A stretch of DNA of 64,000 bases from Rutstroemia sp. NJR-2017a BVV2 (lineage: Eukaryota > Ascomycota > Leotiomycetes > Helotiales > Rutstroemiaceae), in the NCBI GenBank assembly GCA_002946415.1, contig NJPS01000076.1, positions 744,001-808,000 on the forward strand, given 5' to 3'. This document shows positions 38,001-48,411 of this stretch, piece after piece. A program made the translations under genes and the position numbers. The notes beneath the pieces were generated by a model, which saw only the letters and a list, made by a program, of their open reading frames with translations, was not told where the DNA came from and made no database searches. The stretch's first letter is position 1. Each line of letters begins with the position of its first letter.

Positions 38001-39686
38001 CGTTAACAACGATCCTGGTTATGAGTATGGAACAATCATCAAGAGCAATTCCAATGGTACCTCGTATGTGATGAGTCTGAATGCTGTGGATAGGGATACC
38101 TCCGGGTATGTTGATTTCGAGAAGATGTTTGGAATTGAGGGTGTTGCAATGGTAAACGTTGTTGCAAACGCCGATTCCAAGAACTATAACAAGGAGAAGA
38201 AAAAGCTCAAAACCATGATCACCCACAACGATGGTGCCGAATGGGACTACATCAAACCGCCATCGAACGGCGGTGCCGATGGAAAGAAATTCGGATGCAG
38301 CGGCGGTTTGGATAAATGCTCGTTGAACATCCACGGATACACAGAACGATCCGACAAGTCTCACACTTTCTCATCACCAACCGCAATTGGACTGATGATG
38401 AGCGTGGGTAATGTTGGGCAATACTTAACGACTTACGATAAGGCTGATACTTTCATGACGTCCGACGGGGGAATCAACTGGAAGTTCGTCAAGCAAGGTA
38501 CCTACATGTGGGAGTTCGGTGACCAAGGATCCATCGTAGTCATCGTCAAGGAAGATGCGGAAACAAATGTCGTCTACTATTCGCTCAATGAAGGAGATAC
38601 CTGGATCGAATACAAGTTCTCTGATGCGAATATGAAAGTCGCAGATCTCACAACTGTCCCCAGTGACAATGCCAGAAATTTCCTTCTTTGGGGAACCATT
38701 GATGGAAAGCTTACAACTGTCAACCTTGACTTTTCTGGTTTGACAGACAGACAATGTAAACTTGATGAGAACAATGTTGAAGGTGGCGACTATTACCTAT
38801 GGACACCCAAGCATCCCAAGCAAGACGACGACTGTCTCTTCGGCCACGTCTCCCAATACCATCGAAAGAGGACCGATGCCGATTGTTACAATGGACGCTT
38901 GATTCCTTCTCTGCACGATATCGCTAAGAATTGTGCCTGTACCAGACGGGACTTTGAATGGTAAGTCATATATATACACAATGGCACAGACTACTCTATA
39001 CTAACATTGCAATAGTGACCTCAACTACGAGCGTCAATCTGATGGATCCTGTGTTCTGATCAAGGGATATTCACCCCCAGATCATTCATTGGTGTGCAAA
39101 AATGATCCTGAAGCCGTGGAATGGTTAGAACCTACAGGCTACAGACGTATTCCCATCACAACCTGTGAAGGGGGCAAAGAATTTGATGCCAGCACTGCAC
39201 ACCCATGCTCTGGTCATGAGGACGAGTTCAACAAGAAACATTCTACTTCAGGCTGGACAATCTTCTTCGCTATTATTATTCCATTTGCTGCGGCTGGTGG
39301 GATAGGATACTGGGTTTGGCGCAACTGGACTGGCAAGTTTGGTCAAATTAGATTGGGTGAACAATGTATGTCAACGCTCTCATTTCCGCATGCAGTTTTT
39401 TGTTGGAGATTTACTAACCAAATGCTTAATAGCTTCCTTCAATGACGAGGCTCCATACATTAAGTATCCGGTCATGTTCGTCGCTGGCGCTGTGGCAGTC
39501 GCCCAAGCTATTCCTCTTCTTGCATCTTCACTCTGGCGCTCAGCCTCGAGTGCTCTGGGCCGCGGCTCGCCATCAAGTCGCAGATTTACCACCAGAGATA
39601 GTTTCGCCAGAGGTAGAGGGGACTATGCAGTGGTGGATGAGGATGAGGGGGAACTCCTGGGAGAAGACAGTGATGAAGATGCTTGA
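35065..39686 (+). CDS. VPS10: Vps10/sortilin-type vacuolar sorting receptor
   Basis: Four exons (35065-35535, 35596-38960, 39016-39365, 39433-39686) give 1479 residues. It is a type I receptor that carries soluble vacuolar hydrolases from the late Golgi to endosomes. There is an N-terminal signal peptide (about 1-25) and two tandem VPS10 beta-propeller domains (about 45-690 and 710-1345), each with several Asp-box repeats such as [24 protein letters not shown] and TSDGGINW. Each propeller is followed by the Cys-rich 10CC module ([38 protein letters not shown]). A membrane span lies at about 1359-1381 ([20 protein letters not shown]). A second hydrophobic stretch at about 1408-1430, as in other filamentous fungal Vps10 proteins, precedes an acidic tail ending [12 protein letters not shown]. 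Length and architecture are normal for the family. Confidence 0.96.
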
Positions 39687-40476
39687 ATCACTCGATACGA
39701 TACGCATGAGGAGGGTGTGTTCTTGGTTTCTTTTGGCTGGTCGTTGGGATGGATGTATAGTTACTGGTATGATTAGGCTTGGTAGGCATTTTGATGGGGG
39801 TTCTGATGCGCGTTCGGATTTACGATTTGGATGTGGATTATGATGGAGAATGGAGAATGGAGAATGGAGAACGGAGAAAAGCGACGGGAACTTCTTTGGA
39901 TGAAAAAGAATAGCACAGACTGTATATTATGGACACGGTTGTATTCTTTGAGCATGGATAATTATAGATAGTTCTTAGGAATACTTTCACAGCGTTCAAT
40001 GATCGATATTTGCTACTGCAAACGGCATTCTGGATATCTGAAATTCACACCCATACTGTAATAGTGGATGCTAACCCACTATTGGAGCTCAGGCTATTTC
40101 CGGAGTTATTTTGGTAATCGAATTCCCTTATCACGCCTACCTTTTCTCCCTCTTATCATCCCCCGCGCCAGTACCTGCAGCCGAGGAGAAAGCTTCATCA
40201 ACACCAAAGGGTCTCCAAACCCAGGACACTATCTACGAGAAGTGCTCTCTCACAGCCAACGAATGTCTCCTGCTTCTTCGAATTAGCTAGATCATATGGT
40301 TTGTACATCTCCGATCTTTTTTTCTTTTTGATGTGTAGGTATATGTTCTTTCTTATCTCTCTTGTGTTGTTTGCACTGGTTGTTATTCCATCAACATAGC
40401 TGTTGAGGGGTAAATCGAAAAGGTGATTCTTGAACAATAGTAGGAGATTCTCAATTGTTTGTTCTATACTTCGACA
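39687..40476. other. Intergenic region VPS10 / SDR gene
   Basis: 790 bases with the VPS10 3' end and the SDR promoter. It contains four copies of a 7-base unit (tggagaa) at about 39843-39877. No coding frame is credible; the short reverse frame at 40581-40198 overlaps the SDR first exon and has no family features. Confidence 0.55.
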
Positions 40477-41699
40477 ATGGCAGATATCGATACAGAACAT
40501 TTTAGTCCGTATCGTGCGGACGGGAAACTGGTGAGTGTCGCTGATGAGATGGATTGTCTGCGCTTGCACTGATGCCGGCATAGTATGGATTTGTCTGCGT
40601 GGTTACGGGGTCGCAGCAACCTGTTGGACAGGCGATTATTCAGGAACTAGCTGGTCAGTGTGCTATTCCTTTTCTAAGTGCAGTGAGCTGTTCTGCCGTG
40701 CTAGATCAACAAGAGCAAGATCATATTCTAATTCCATGAATCCGGAACCAAAAAGCTAACTATCTATTCCTCCCCCCAGCCCACGGAGCAGCCTGCATCT
40801 ACGCCTGCGACGCCGACCCTTCCTACGACTATGAACCCCTCCTCGGCCTCCTCTCCCGCGACTTCCCCAACACAAAACTAATCCCCTACCCGTTCCCCAT
40901 CGCCGCCGAAGACGCAACCCTCGCCCTCATCGACGACATCCTCAACGCCTTCGGCCGTCTCGACATCTGGGTCTGCTCATCCGGGCTTCTCGGCCCCTCC
41001 TCAATCGAAGCAACCAAGCCGTCCGATCTGCAGAAATGCTTCGAGGCGAATAGCATGGCGCCGTTCTTCGCGCTCAAATACGCTCCCCCGGCTATGGCCA
41101 AGCTGACGAAAAAACAAGCGTATCCGAATGCGGCGCCCAAGGATCAGAAGTATGGGAGTATTATTGTTGTGAGTAGCGTAGCGTCGAGCTATGGCGGCTG
41201 TTGGGGCCCTTGCTATACGATGAGTTCGCATGCTGCGTTGGGGGTTGTGAGGGCGGGTGTTGCGGTTTTGAAAGGTGGGTTGGAGTTGTAGGGTGTGGGC
41301 TGGGACATTAAATGCTGACTGAGGTATTATTAGGAACGGGTGTGAGGATCAACTGTATTTCACCAGGACAAATCGATGTCGGCGTTGATCTTCAGAACTT
41401 CGACATGCGTGGTATGACAGCACAATTCCCGCCAGCATCATTACAATCTAAAGAAGTATGCCATCCCCACCTCTCTTAATGCCCTCTAATCACGCTTTAA
41501 TCCTCGGCTCCTTGCTAATATTTGGTTTCTATCGCAGACACAAAAGACAACGATTGGGCTTGAACGTTCGGGTCTACCTATGGAAGTAGGTCGCGTTGCG
41601 GGCTTTTTGGCTAGTGGCTTCAGCAGTTATATAACGGGTGCAAACTTGGTGGTCGATGGCGGTGCGTCGGTGATGAATCCTTTAACTGTGCCTATCTAG
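40477..41699 (+). CDS. Atypical short-chain dehydrogenase/reductase, 11-beta-HSD1-like order
   Basis: Five exons (40477-40530, 40584-40653, 40780-41274, 41334-41455, 41538-41699) give 300 residues, the usual SDR length. The Rossmann order is clear: VCVVTGSQQPVGQAIIQELA, then FGRLDIWVCSSG, SIIVVSSVASSYGG, a Tyr motif, GVRINCISPGQIDV and ITGANLVVDGGASV. Two key motifs are changed. The nucleotide-binding TGxxxGxG reads TGSQQPVG, with Pro for the second Gly, and NNAG reads CSSG. The catalytic YxxSK reads YTMSS, so the Lys that orients the cofactor and lowers the Tyr pKa is Ser (codon TCG). The Ser and Tyr of the catalytic set remain. It may bind a cofactor weakly, have another chemistry, or be a non-catalytic partner. 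The substrate is unknown. It converges on the cytidine deaminase gene. Confidence 0.85.
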
Positions 41700-42336
41700 C
41701 TGGACGCATCAACGTCGCTATTCAAGGTTCAGTTTACACGGGATACGAAAAGCATCAGTGTAGTTGTGTCACAAGTCTTACATTTGAATGACATTTATGA
41801 AGTTATATAGTGAGCCTTGGTGAATGTCTCTTCAGCCGTCTCTTAACACCTGCATCCGCCATGTTTTTCACTAGAGTAAACGCATACAAGTTCTTTCATT
41901 TCTGCTTTTCTCTCAATAACCTATCTGGAGGCGGATGCGGTGCCTCCCCAGGCGGTCTGACTTCCCGGTCTGTGGTTTGATCACGAAGGACGGGATGTGA
42001 AGCTTTTGCTGTGTAAGATACCTCATAAATAACAAACGATGATGTTCGAATTCTATTGGGGCTCCCATGGATAAGGTTGGAAAAAGAAACAGGGAGCTAT
42101 GTGTGACATATGATGGTTAAGATTCCTGGATGTCTATCTAAATTGATATGCAAGAGGTCTTCCGTAAATGGTCGTATATTCATAGCATAGTTCCCTATGC
42201 GGTCCAACTTTTGAGTTTGAGCTCCAACTGCTTCGCTAGGATGCAGTTTCTTTGCGCACCCCCCTGACTTCGTGGTCTGCAGTATTGCTACTGCATGTTG
42301 CCTAACGACCTTATCGCTTTACGAAATAGGGGTGGT
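41700..42336. other. Convergent 3' spacer
   Basis: 637 bases between the convergent stop codons of the SDR and cytidine deaminase genes. No credible coding frame and no repeat stands out. Confidence 0.6.
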
Positions 42337-42994
42337 TCAAGGTAGGGCCTCCGGCGGTGGCAGGGCTTCTGGTCCAAATGATAATGGGAGTAGCTATGCC
42401 GTGTTAGCGTATTCTCTGAAGAGTGCAGACTTTTCTCCTTGGCAGCATGATACATACCATTTCTAGTTTCATGACAACGAAGTCTCCATTCTTATCAAAC
42501 ATGAAAATAGGCATGCTGAGGTCGCAGAACTCCCGTATGCTGTTGACGTTGCACAAATTAGCTCGAGTATGCAGAACCTATTTCTCCGCGGTGATGCCCC
42601 GAGATGATTCTCTGTTATAGGCAAGTAGAGCTTACAATTGTCTGCACATTCCACAAGGACTTGCTGGAGGACTGATATCGGTCGCAACGGCAACTGCCTT
42701 GAAGTTCTTATGACCCTCCGTGACAGCTTTGCCAAAAGCTACTCGTTCGGCACATGTGCCCACTGGGTATGAAGCATTTTCAACGTTCGCACCATCGACG
42801 AAGGCTCCCTGCTCTGTAAGGATCGTTGCGCCGACTCGGAATCTCGAATAGGGACAATAGGCGGTGGCTTTCGCAGCAACACATCGTGATTGCAGTGTGG
42901 AGAACTGCTCGGTGCTTATACCGAAGGGTTTGCAGGCAGATTCCACATCGGAAGGATTGCTGGAGTGCAGCAGCGAAGGTTGGTTCGAAGTCAT
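42337..42994 (-). CDS. CDD1: Cytidine deaminase
   Basis: Three exons (42994-42636, 42539-42458, 42393-42337) give 165 residues. It hydrolyses cytidine or deoxycytidine to uridine forms in pyrimidine salvage. The zinc and catalytic site is complete: NVENASYPVGTCAERVAFGK (Cys 81 as zinc ligand, Glu 83 as proton shuttle) and PCGMCRQF (Cys 114 and Cys 117), typical of the small homotetrameric class. CPYSRFRVGA is the substrate-binding start of the fold. The join after exon 1 restores CRQFIREFCD and the one after exon 2 MKLEMLLPLSFGPEAL, both typical of the family. It has an N-terminal extension of about 25 residues relative to bacterial enzymes. Confidence 0.95.
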
Positions 42995-43300
42995 TGTTGA
43001 GGAGGTATTGTGAATGAGTTCCTAATTGTGAGGTGGTAGATATAGCTATAGTGGCGTTGTTAGTGAGGGGCACTAAAATTACAGTGCATTCTCCGCCCAA
43101 TGAAGTCCCCTATCTCCACCATACGAGTAATTCAAATGCGTTGTTACAAAGAAGAACTGTACGAGTAGAGTCAGTCCTTCACAACATAGCATCTGTCGAT
43201 ACTCGCCATCTAACTACAATTGACCCCGCGGAAATTGTACTTTTGTTTAACAGACATCTTATCATCTGGTGAGTCTTGTGCTTAATCTGGCAAGGTCAGC
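42995..43300. other. Promoter of the cytidine deaminase gene
   Basis: 306 bases upstream of the deaminase start. No credible coding frame. If the weak gene at 43831-43301 uses a further intron at 43333, its last exon would lie in here (about 43264-43170). Confidence 0.4.
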
Positions 43301-43831
43301 TTACAGCTCCTTCCAAAAAGCTTCGAGACTCACCTCGACCTCCGAGCAAGCCTTCTGGATCGAAGTCTGCCGGTACCTAGATCCACTCAATATGGCCTGA
43401 AACGGTCGTGTATCTCTTGGATTACCCTTCATCTTGGTCTCTCGGCCCGCTGAATGGATGCCTTTTTGTATTGTATTACTACTGCTGTCCACGCCTACAT
43501 TGGAGGTCTTAGTCGACTCTAGCATGTGTGGCTTTGGATGAGGATTGTACGAGATTGTACGAGATTGCCACTGCTCAGGCCAGGAAGTGCTGTTCTGCAC
43601 CATCGATGACCTGAAATGTTCTAGGTGTTCGTTGAGGGGGAGGCGGCTAGGCGTCGACTTGAGTATGTTGACACAGGTCAAGATATACGTGCAGCCCATC
43701 ATTCCTCACCTTAATTTCTTTGCATCGGGGAGACCCAGCTACTGTATCTATCTACTTACAGAGGCAGGCTGCGGATAATGATTCACGAGATTGGCCCGGT
43801 CGGACCGTGCTTCAAACGCGCGCGTTGGCAT
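43301..43831 (-). CDS. Possible small two-exon gene, unknown
   Basis: Exon 1 (43831-43760) starts at an ATG (MPTRAFEARSDRANLVNHYP) and ends in a perfect GTAAGT donor; exon 2 (43657-43301) starts after an AG at 43658 and stays open in frame to a stop, giving 142 residues. The middle is polar and Ser/Lys rich (KMKGNPRDTRPFQAILSGSR). A second good donor (gtgagt, 43333) could instead lead to an exon after ctcaccag near 43264, changing the tail. No family is recognised. The support is frame plus splice signals only. A longer overlapping frame (43995-43783) starting MELSFADALEQW is an alternative first exon, but I found no in-phase donor for it. Confidence 0.35.
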
Positions 43832-44777
43832 TTTCCTTCCTGACCTTCACAGCCGCATTCTTTCCCCTTATTCAGATCTATGAGTCTGGCATCTTTGGTG
43901 TGCTTTTCTCGCCCTCGATCGAGGGCATTTTCAGTTTTCAATACTTCTTGGAATATGTGCCATTGTTCTAGAGCGTCTGCGAAGGAGAGTTCCATTCGTG
44001 GGAATCCAGTGCATGATTCCAGATCTGAAGCGCATGCCGCAATTTGACGCCAAAAATGATTAGGTCCCTGGATCCTACTCCAAGTTTATCGCGATGAAAG
44101 ACGTCAGATCTGAAGGGTACTCCAGTCTCTAAGTGGAGGCAATGACCACTGATTGGTCAAGTTCTTAACTTCAGCGCGTAAATAAGGCTGTGGTTCTATT
44201 CTTCAGGTACCCCTGGTCTATCACACCAAAGATACACACAATCGATACCAGTGTGTTGGAGTTGTCTCTTGGTCTAGTGCACCTTATGCTCACGTTGACC
44301 TCATATCCCCACCGAAGTAACCATGCCCTCACCTAACTCACCTGTACAGGATCTTTGACCATTGCTCTAGACCTCCAACTGACGAAGCAGTGCCTACTTA
44401 TTCAGAGCCAACATCTGCTTCAACTGCCTTCCGTCTGTTCTCCATAAGTTTGTTTCTGTAGCTTTCTCGCGGCAATTCGTTCTGCGCCTCAACTATTTAA
44501 CTATCTTCCGCATTTGGCATCAAAAGAATCTACTCTTTGCCAACATTGTGTCCGTATCAATATTGCGCCATCAAAGCCTCGATAGGCCAAGTTGGGTAAC
44601 CTACTCCAGGCTGCTTGGTTTCTTGTCTTTTAACAATCCAGTACGACCCCCTTCCCTTTCTTTTTCCTCTCTTCCTCATACAACAACATCTAAACCATAT
44701 ACAGTCGTGCATCATTGACTAGCTGTATAGTTATCACGCAACCACATTGGTGGGAAGATAAAATAATAGTGATAACA
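43832..44777. other. Intergenic region upstream of wall protein gene
   Basis: 946 bases. It has no convincing gene apart from the alternative frame at 43995-43783 noted with the neighbouring candidate. The last 150 bases before the wall-protein start are pyrimidine rich (ccccttccctttctttttcc near 44648), typical of fungal core promoters. Confidence 0.5.
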
Positions 44778-45923
44778 ATGTCACCATCACCATTTCTCGG
44801 TCTTGGACTACTTGTCCTCGAGCACATGGTTGTCTCAGTATCAGCATACGCCGATGTAACTTCAACCATATCAATCACAGATACAGCTACCATAACTTCA
44901 TGTGCACCGACTGTGACAGATTGTCCAGGAAGGTCTGCTGCCGCCGCAAACGGTACCTTGTCTGCGGCTTCCTCCATAGCGACTTGGGCTTCAGACTCCG
45001 CAGCGCCGTCTTCGTCGGCAGCACCATGGAGCTCAGCAGCCTCAGAGATTGGAGCGAGTGTGAGCTCTGTAACTCCCCAAACTGTGACTGTCACTCAGAC
45101 TGTAACCGGAGATTGCGGAGCGTCTAGCTCAGCTATGTACTGGTCGTCTTCAAGTTCGTCGTCAATAAATACGTTGGTGCCTCCAGCATCGGAAGCAGCA
45201 TCATCAGGAGGTAATTCCGTCCCTGTTGCTACTCTATCTATCTCATCCACAAGTACTAAAACATTTACAGTTGGCTCAACCACACAATATGGCAATGTCC
45301 CAACTACAACAGCATCAGCAGGCTGGACTTATAGCGGCGGAAATGGGTCTTCTACCGCCCCTCTTAGCGAGTGGTCGTCAGCCACCAAAACTCTGTCGAG
45401 TGTCATGACTACAACACATAATTCCACGACATACACAACCAAAACAGCCTGGTCCACTGCGTATACCACTTGCAGCGGAAATCCATCGTCATCGGGTGGG
45501 GGATATGGGCTTGGCTATGGGACTGGATATGGCACTGGGACTGGATATGCTACTGGGACTGGATATGCTACTGGGACTGGATATGCTACTGGGACTGGAT
45601 ATGGCACAGGTTACACTAGCGCCGCTGACATGGACTCGCCATATGGCAATAGCACCGTTTCGATTCCTAGTTCAACAGCATTCTCGGGCTCTGGGGCGTC
45701 TGCGACGACACATTCAATTGCCACGGACTCAACGAGAAGCACTTATGGTGGCTCATCAACAAGCCTTGTTACTATCAACCCTCCCACTGGCACTGGAACT
45801 GGTTCCTCCTCTACTGGCACTGGCACTGGAGCGCAACAAACAGTTATTTCCGGCTCGGAGAGAGTACGTATTCCATTTATATCATTTGGGGCTTTCTTAT
45901 TGTCCTACCCATTTCTTTTCTGA
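44778..45923 (+). CDS. Ser/Thr-rich GPI-type cell wall protein
   Basis: Single exon, 381 residues from the ATG at 44778; an in-frame upstream ATG at 44715 would put 21 extra residues before the signal peptide and is less likely. The protein starts with a secretion signal (MSPSPFLGLGLLVLEHMVVS) and ends in a hydrophobic tail (RIPFISFGAFLLSYPFLF) after a small-residue stretch, as in GPI-anchored wall proteins. In between it is very rich in Ser, Thr, Ala and Gly, with likely heavy O-glycosylation and a few NxT/S sites (NGT, NGS, NST). A central Gly-Tyr-Thr tract is encoded by an 18-base tandem repeat (45511-45610). Role inferred: structural or adhesive surface protein. No enzyme domain is present. 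Confidence 0.8.
   Translation: MSPSPFLGLGLLVLEHMVVSVSAYADVTSTISITDTATITSCAPTVTDCPGRSAAAANGTLSAASSIATWASDSAAPSSSAAPWSSAASEIGASVSSVTPQTVTVTQTVTGDCGASSSAMYWSSSSSSSINTLVPPASEAASSGGNSVPVATLSISSTSTKTFTVGSTTQYGNVPTTTASAGWTYSGGNGSSTAPLSEWSSATKTLSSVMTTTHNSTTYTTKTAWSTAYTTCSGNPSSSGGGYGLGYGTGYGTGTGYATGTGYATGTGYATGTGYGTGYTSAADMDSPYGNSTVSIPSSTAFSGSGASATTHSIATDSTRSTYGGSSTSLVTINPPTGTGTGSSSTGTGTGAQQTVISGSERVRIPFISFGAFLLSYPFLF
45511..45610 (+). repeat. 18-bp coding minisatellite in wall protein gene
   Basis: Three near-perfect copies of actgggactggatatgct with flanking variant copies (actggatatggcactggg) encode TGTGYA units. The unit is a multiple of three, so gain or loss of copies keeps the frame. Length change in such repeats is a known source of surface variation in fungal wall proteins. 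Confidence 0.9.
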
Positions 45924-46692
45924 AATCATGCCATTCTTTAATAATTCAAGATCCACTTTACCACGGCGTTAGGGAGAGCTCAATGAGCAACATGGATAGA
46001 ACGGAAAGGCATCGGCATTTTGGTTGGGCATATGGCGAACGTCAAAAAGATGGGGCTATACAATGTATTATATGGGATGGATTTTACGAGTAGTCGAATC
46101 CGGGCGGATCATAACACGCGTCTGCATTTTCAAGTGTTGTTCTATTAGGGAGCAAATTTTGAGGGGTTGATACCCATTGCTATTTTACTATTGATTGGAT
46201 GTTATATAATGGAGCTGGATAATCCAGATGAACATTTCGAATTAGAAAGTAAAAATTGATTTCATTAGCAATTCTAAGGTACAGTGACGATTAATTCACT
46301 CTAATGTTGTTTGTTAACCTGGCTACTCGGCTAGGCCAGGTTCCGGAAGGAACTGAACGGAACCAACAATGGGGGCTTTAAACCAACATGGACCACACTC
46401 TCGACCTTACACAGCCAGCGTACATTCCATAGTACGTGGGCCACAAGTGGATGAACGATAATAATGTTTGATGGGTAATGAGGTGATGTTGGACGTCTTA
46501 CTCATATATCTTAGCTCAGATACGGCGGTCGTCGTTGTGGAGCAAAACAGTTCGTAAGATACCCCATTCAATGCTAATCGGTGCTGCCCAGCTACGTAGT
46601 TCTTGAGAGACCTCACTCCTTCCGGGAAGATTTTGGTGACAGATCTAATTTCATATCTATCGAAATCATCAGGTCAGCGTCTTTCTCATACG
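45924..46692. other. Intergenic region, one doubtful exon
   Basis: 769 bases with the 3' end of the wall protein gene. On the reverse strand, after an AG at 46652, a frame of about 82 codons is open (YEIRSVTKIFPEGVRSLKNY onward, to 46407). It could be a second exon of the small gene at 47082, but the phase does not match the only good donor there. No function is recognised. Confidence 0.35.
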
Positions 46693-47082
46693 TCAGTCAG
46701 ACGGTCTCCTTACCTGCTGCATCCTCTCCCTAGGCAATGGCAGCTTCTCGAGTAGATCGTAGTTCCTTCTACTCCTGCCTTCAAGTTTCCTCAACCAGCT
46801 GCCCCAACTTCCGCATCTATTTCTCTGATCTGTATCCCGCTTTCCCTCACATTGTGTGTTCCATGCTTGACTCGAGCTTCGGCCGATGAGAAGTTTCTCG
46901 TCGAATACACAGCTAGTGGATGGATATCCGGATGTTGGTGCTGGGGATACGCGGTAGTCCGGCGGTCGCGGTGTGGACTTGGTCTTTTTTCTGGTAGGTC
47001 TGGGTTGCGATTGCGGTATGGAAGATGAATTGGAATAGTTGCAGAGAGCTGTGAAGGAGAAAGTGCGTGCTGTGTATGCCAT
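46693..47082 (-). CDS. Small basic ORF, unknown
   Basis: Open frame of 129 residues from ATG at 47082 (MAYTARTFSFTALCNYSNSS). The body is basic and Ser/Pro/Arg rich (QPRPTRKKTKSTPRPPDYRV) with a charged C-terminal helix (RRNYDLLEKLPLPRERMQQ). A consensus donor (gtaagg) falls at codon 124, so the true protein may continue into an exon near 46650-46407; joined at the nearest AG it would stop at once (ATA TGA). No family is recognised. It may be a real small gene or chance. Confidence 0.3.
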   Translation of the reverse strand: MAYTARTFSFTALCNYSNSSSIPQSQPRPTRKKTKSTPRPPDYRVSPAPTSGYPSTSCVFDEKLLIGRSSSQAWNTQCEGKRDTDQRNRCGSWGSWLRKLEGRSRRNYDLLEKLPLPRERMQQVRRPSD

Positions 47083-48411
47083 GGCGAACTGGTCTGGTGT
47101 TAGACTTGTTGAATATGGGACTTGCGGGAGGAGATTGGGCAATATTCCAGAGGAAAGATGGCAAGAAGTCAGATAATGATATTGCTTGCAGTTGGTTGCA
47201 GATAAAGTGCTGTACGACCGAATATGAACCGTCCACAAATGTGCAGTACCTCAGTATCTATAAAAATGAAATCCAATCCTGTATCCACGAACCAACTCCT
47301 CCATATCTCCCCAGCAGACCTATACAAACTTCACTGCCCCCTTCATATCATCCAATGATCATCTTCCTCTGACCTACAAACCAATTTCCTGCACGCATAT
47401 TCGTCGAAGCTGCGCCCGACACTGTGGGAACGAATGAAAGATGTAGTAATTTGAGAGTGCATTGATGTCGGCGACGTCCATGCAGGTGATAGCGTAGCGG
47501 TGAAGCGATATAAATCCGTGCTACTGCGAACGCATGTCGTATCACCATCGGGAGATGATGATGGGGGCGCCAGCAAGGAGGTGAACGAGCGGGAACGAAA
47601 CATAAGGGGACTAAAACTCTAGGCAAAAGTTTCCTGCGCAGAAACAGTCCGACGATAGATAGCAAACATGAAAGACCGCTCATGAGATACCCGATGGATC
47701 TCTTGACAATAAAAACCCCATGGAAGTAAAGTCTACCCTAAAGAGACGGCGAACTGCATATTCGTATGTATATCGGAAAGCGACCACATTACTCCAAACC
47801 AGCTTCTCCGCATCACACCACCCGTTCATTCAAAACGTGGATAAGGCACCATGGCCGGAGATTTAACAGCACATAGCATCACGCGAATCGGAATACAAAT
47901 TTAGCACAGCCATGTATTCACCTTGTACTGCATAAGAGAAAATTTTCGAATAGGAACACCAAATTGTTAATATTCAGAGAAAACTAGCTAAGCTCTCAAC
48001 TCCAAAACTCCGTATCCAAGTATCGTCCCAGCGCCGATTGAGCTCCCTTTGTTCCTTCCCTCCCATAGTTGTACGAACGTATGAATGAAGCTGAAACTAT
48101 CTATCTTTAGATCCTGATCCTGCGTGCAAGAGAGAAAAAAGAAAGAAAACAATGATCCGTGCTAGGAACGTAAAAAGAATAAAAGAAATGGTATCTCTCG
48201 CAGAAATCTGAAGTCTAAATGGTTTAAAGTATGTAATGTAAGTAATCCGTAACCGTAGCGTTCTCTCTCTTTCTCTCTCTTTCTCTCTCGCCGGTGGAAG
48301 ATACTCAAGGGTCTCGCCCTTGAGTTTTGGGTCTTCTCCATGTGGAGTGACCGTTTGTTTTTCGTAATATCCAGCAGTAAGCAGTATCTTCATCTACTCT
48401 CTCTGGAATCT
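47083..48411. other. Intergenic region between unknown ORF and STAND gene
   Basis: 1.3 kb without a convincing gene. Reverse-strand frames at 47683-47343 are short and overlap each other in two phases, with no family features. A pyrimidine microsatellite (ctctctttctctctctttct) lies at 48263-48290, in the probable 3' UTR of the STAND gene. Confidence 0.5.

Noticed and set aside
40477..42994. SDR and cytidine deaminase as a metabolic cluster
   Set aside because: They are convergent, have no shared pathway and lack any synthase, transporter or regulator typical of fungal clusters.
44260..44340. Sequence resembling a tRNA A box (ttggtctagtgc)
   Set aside because: No matching B box (GGTTCGAATCC-like) at the right distance and no cloverleaf can be drawn.
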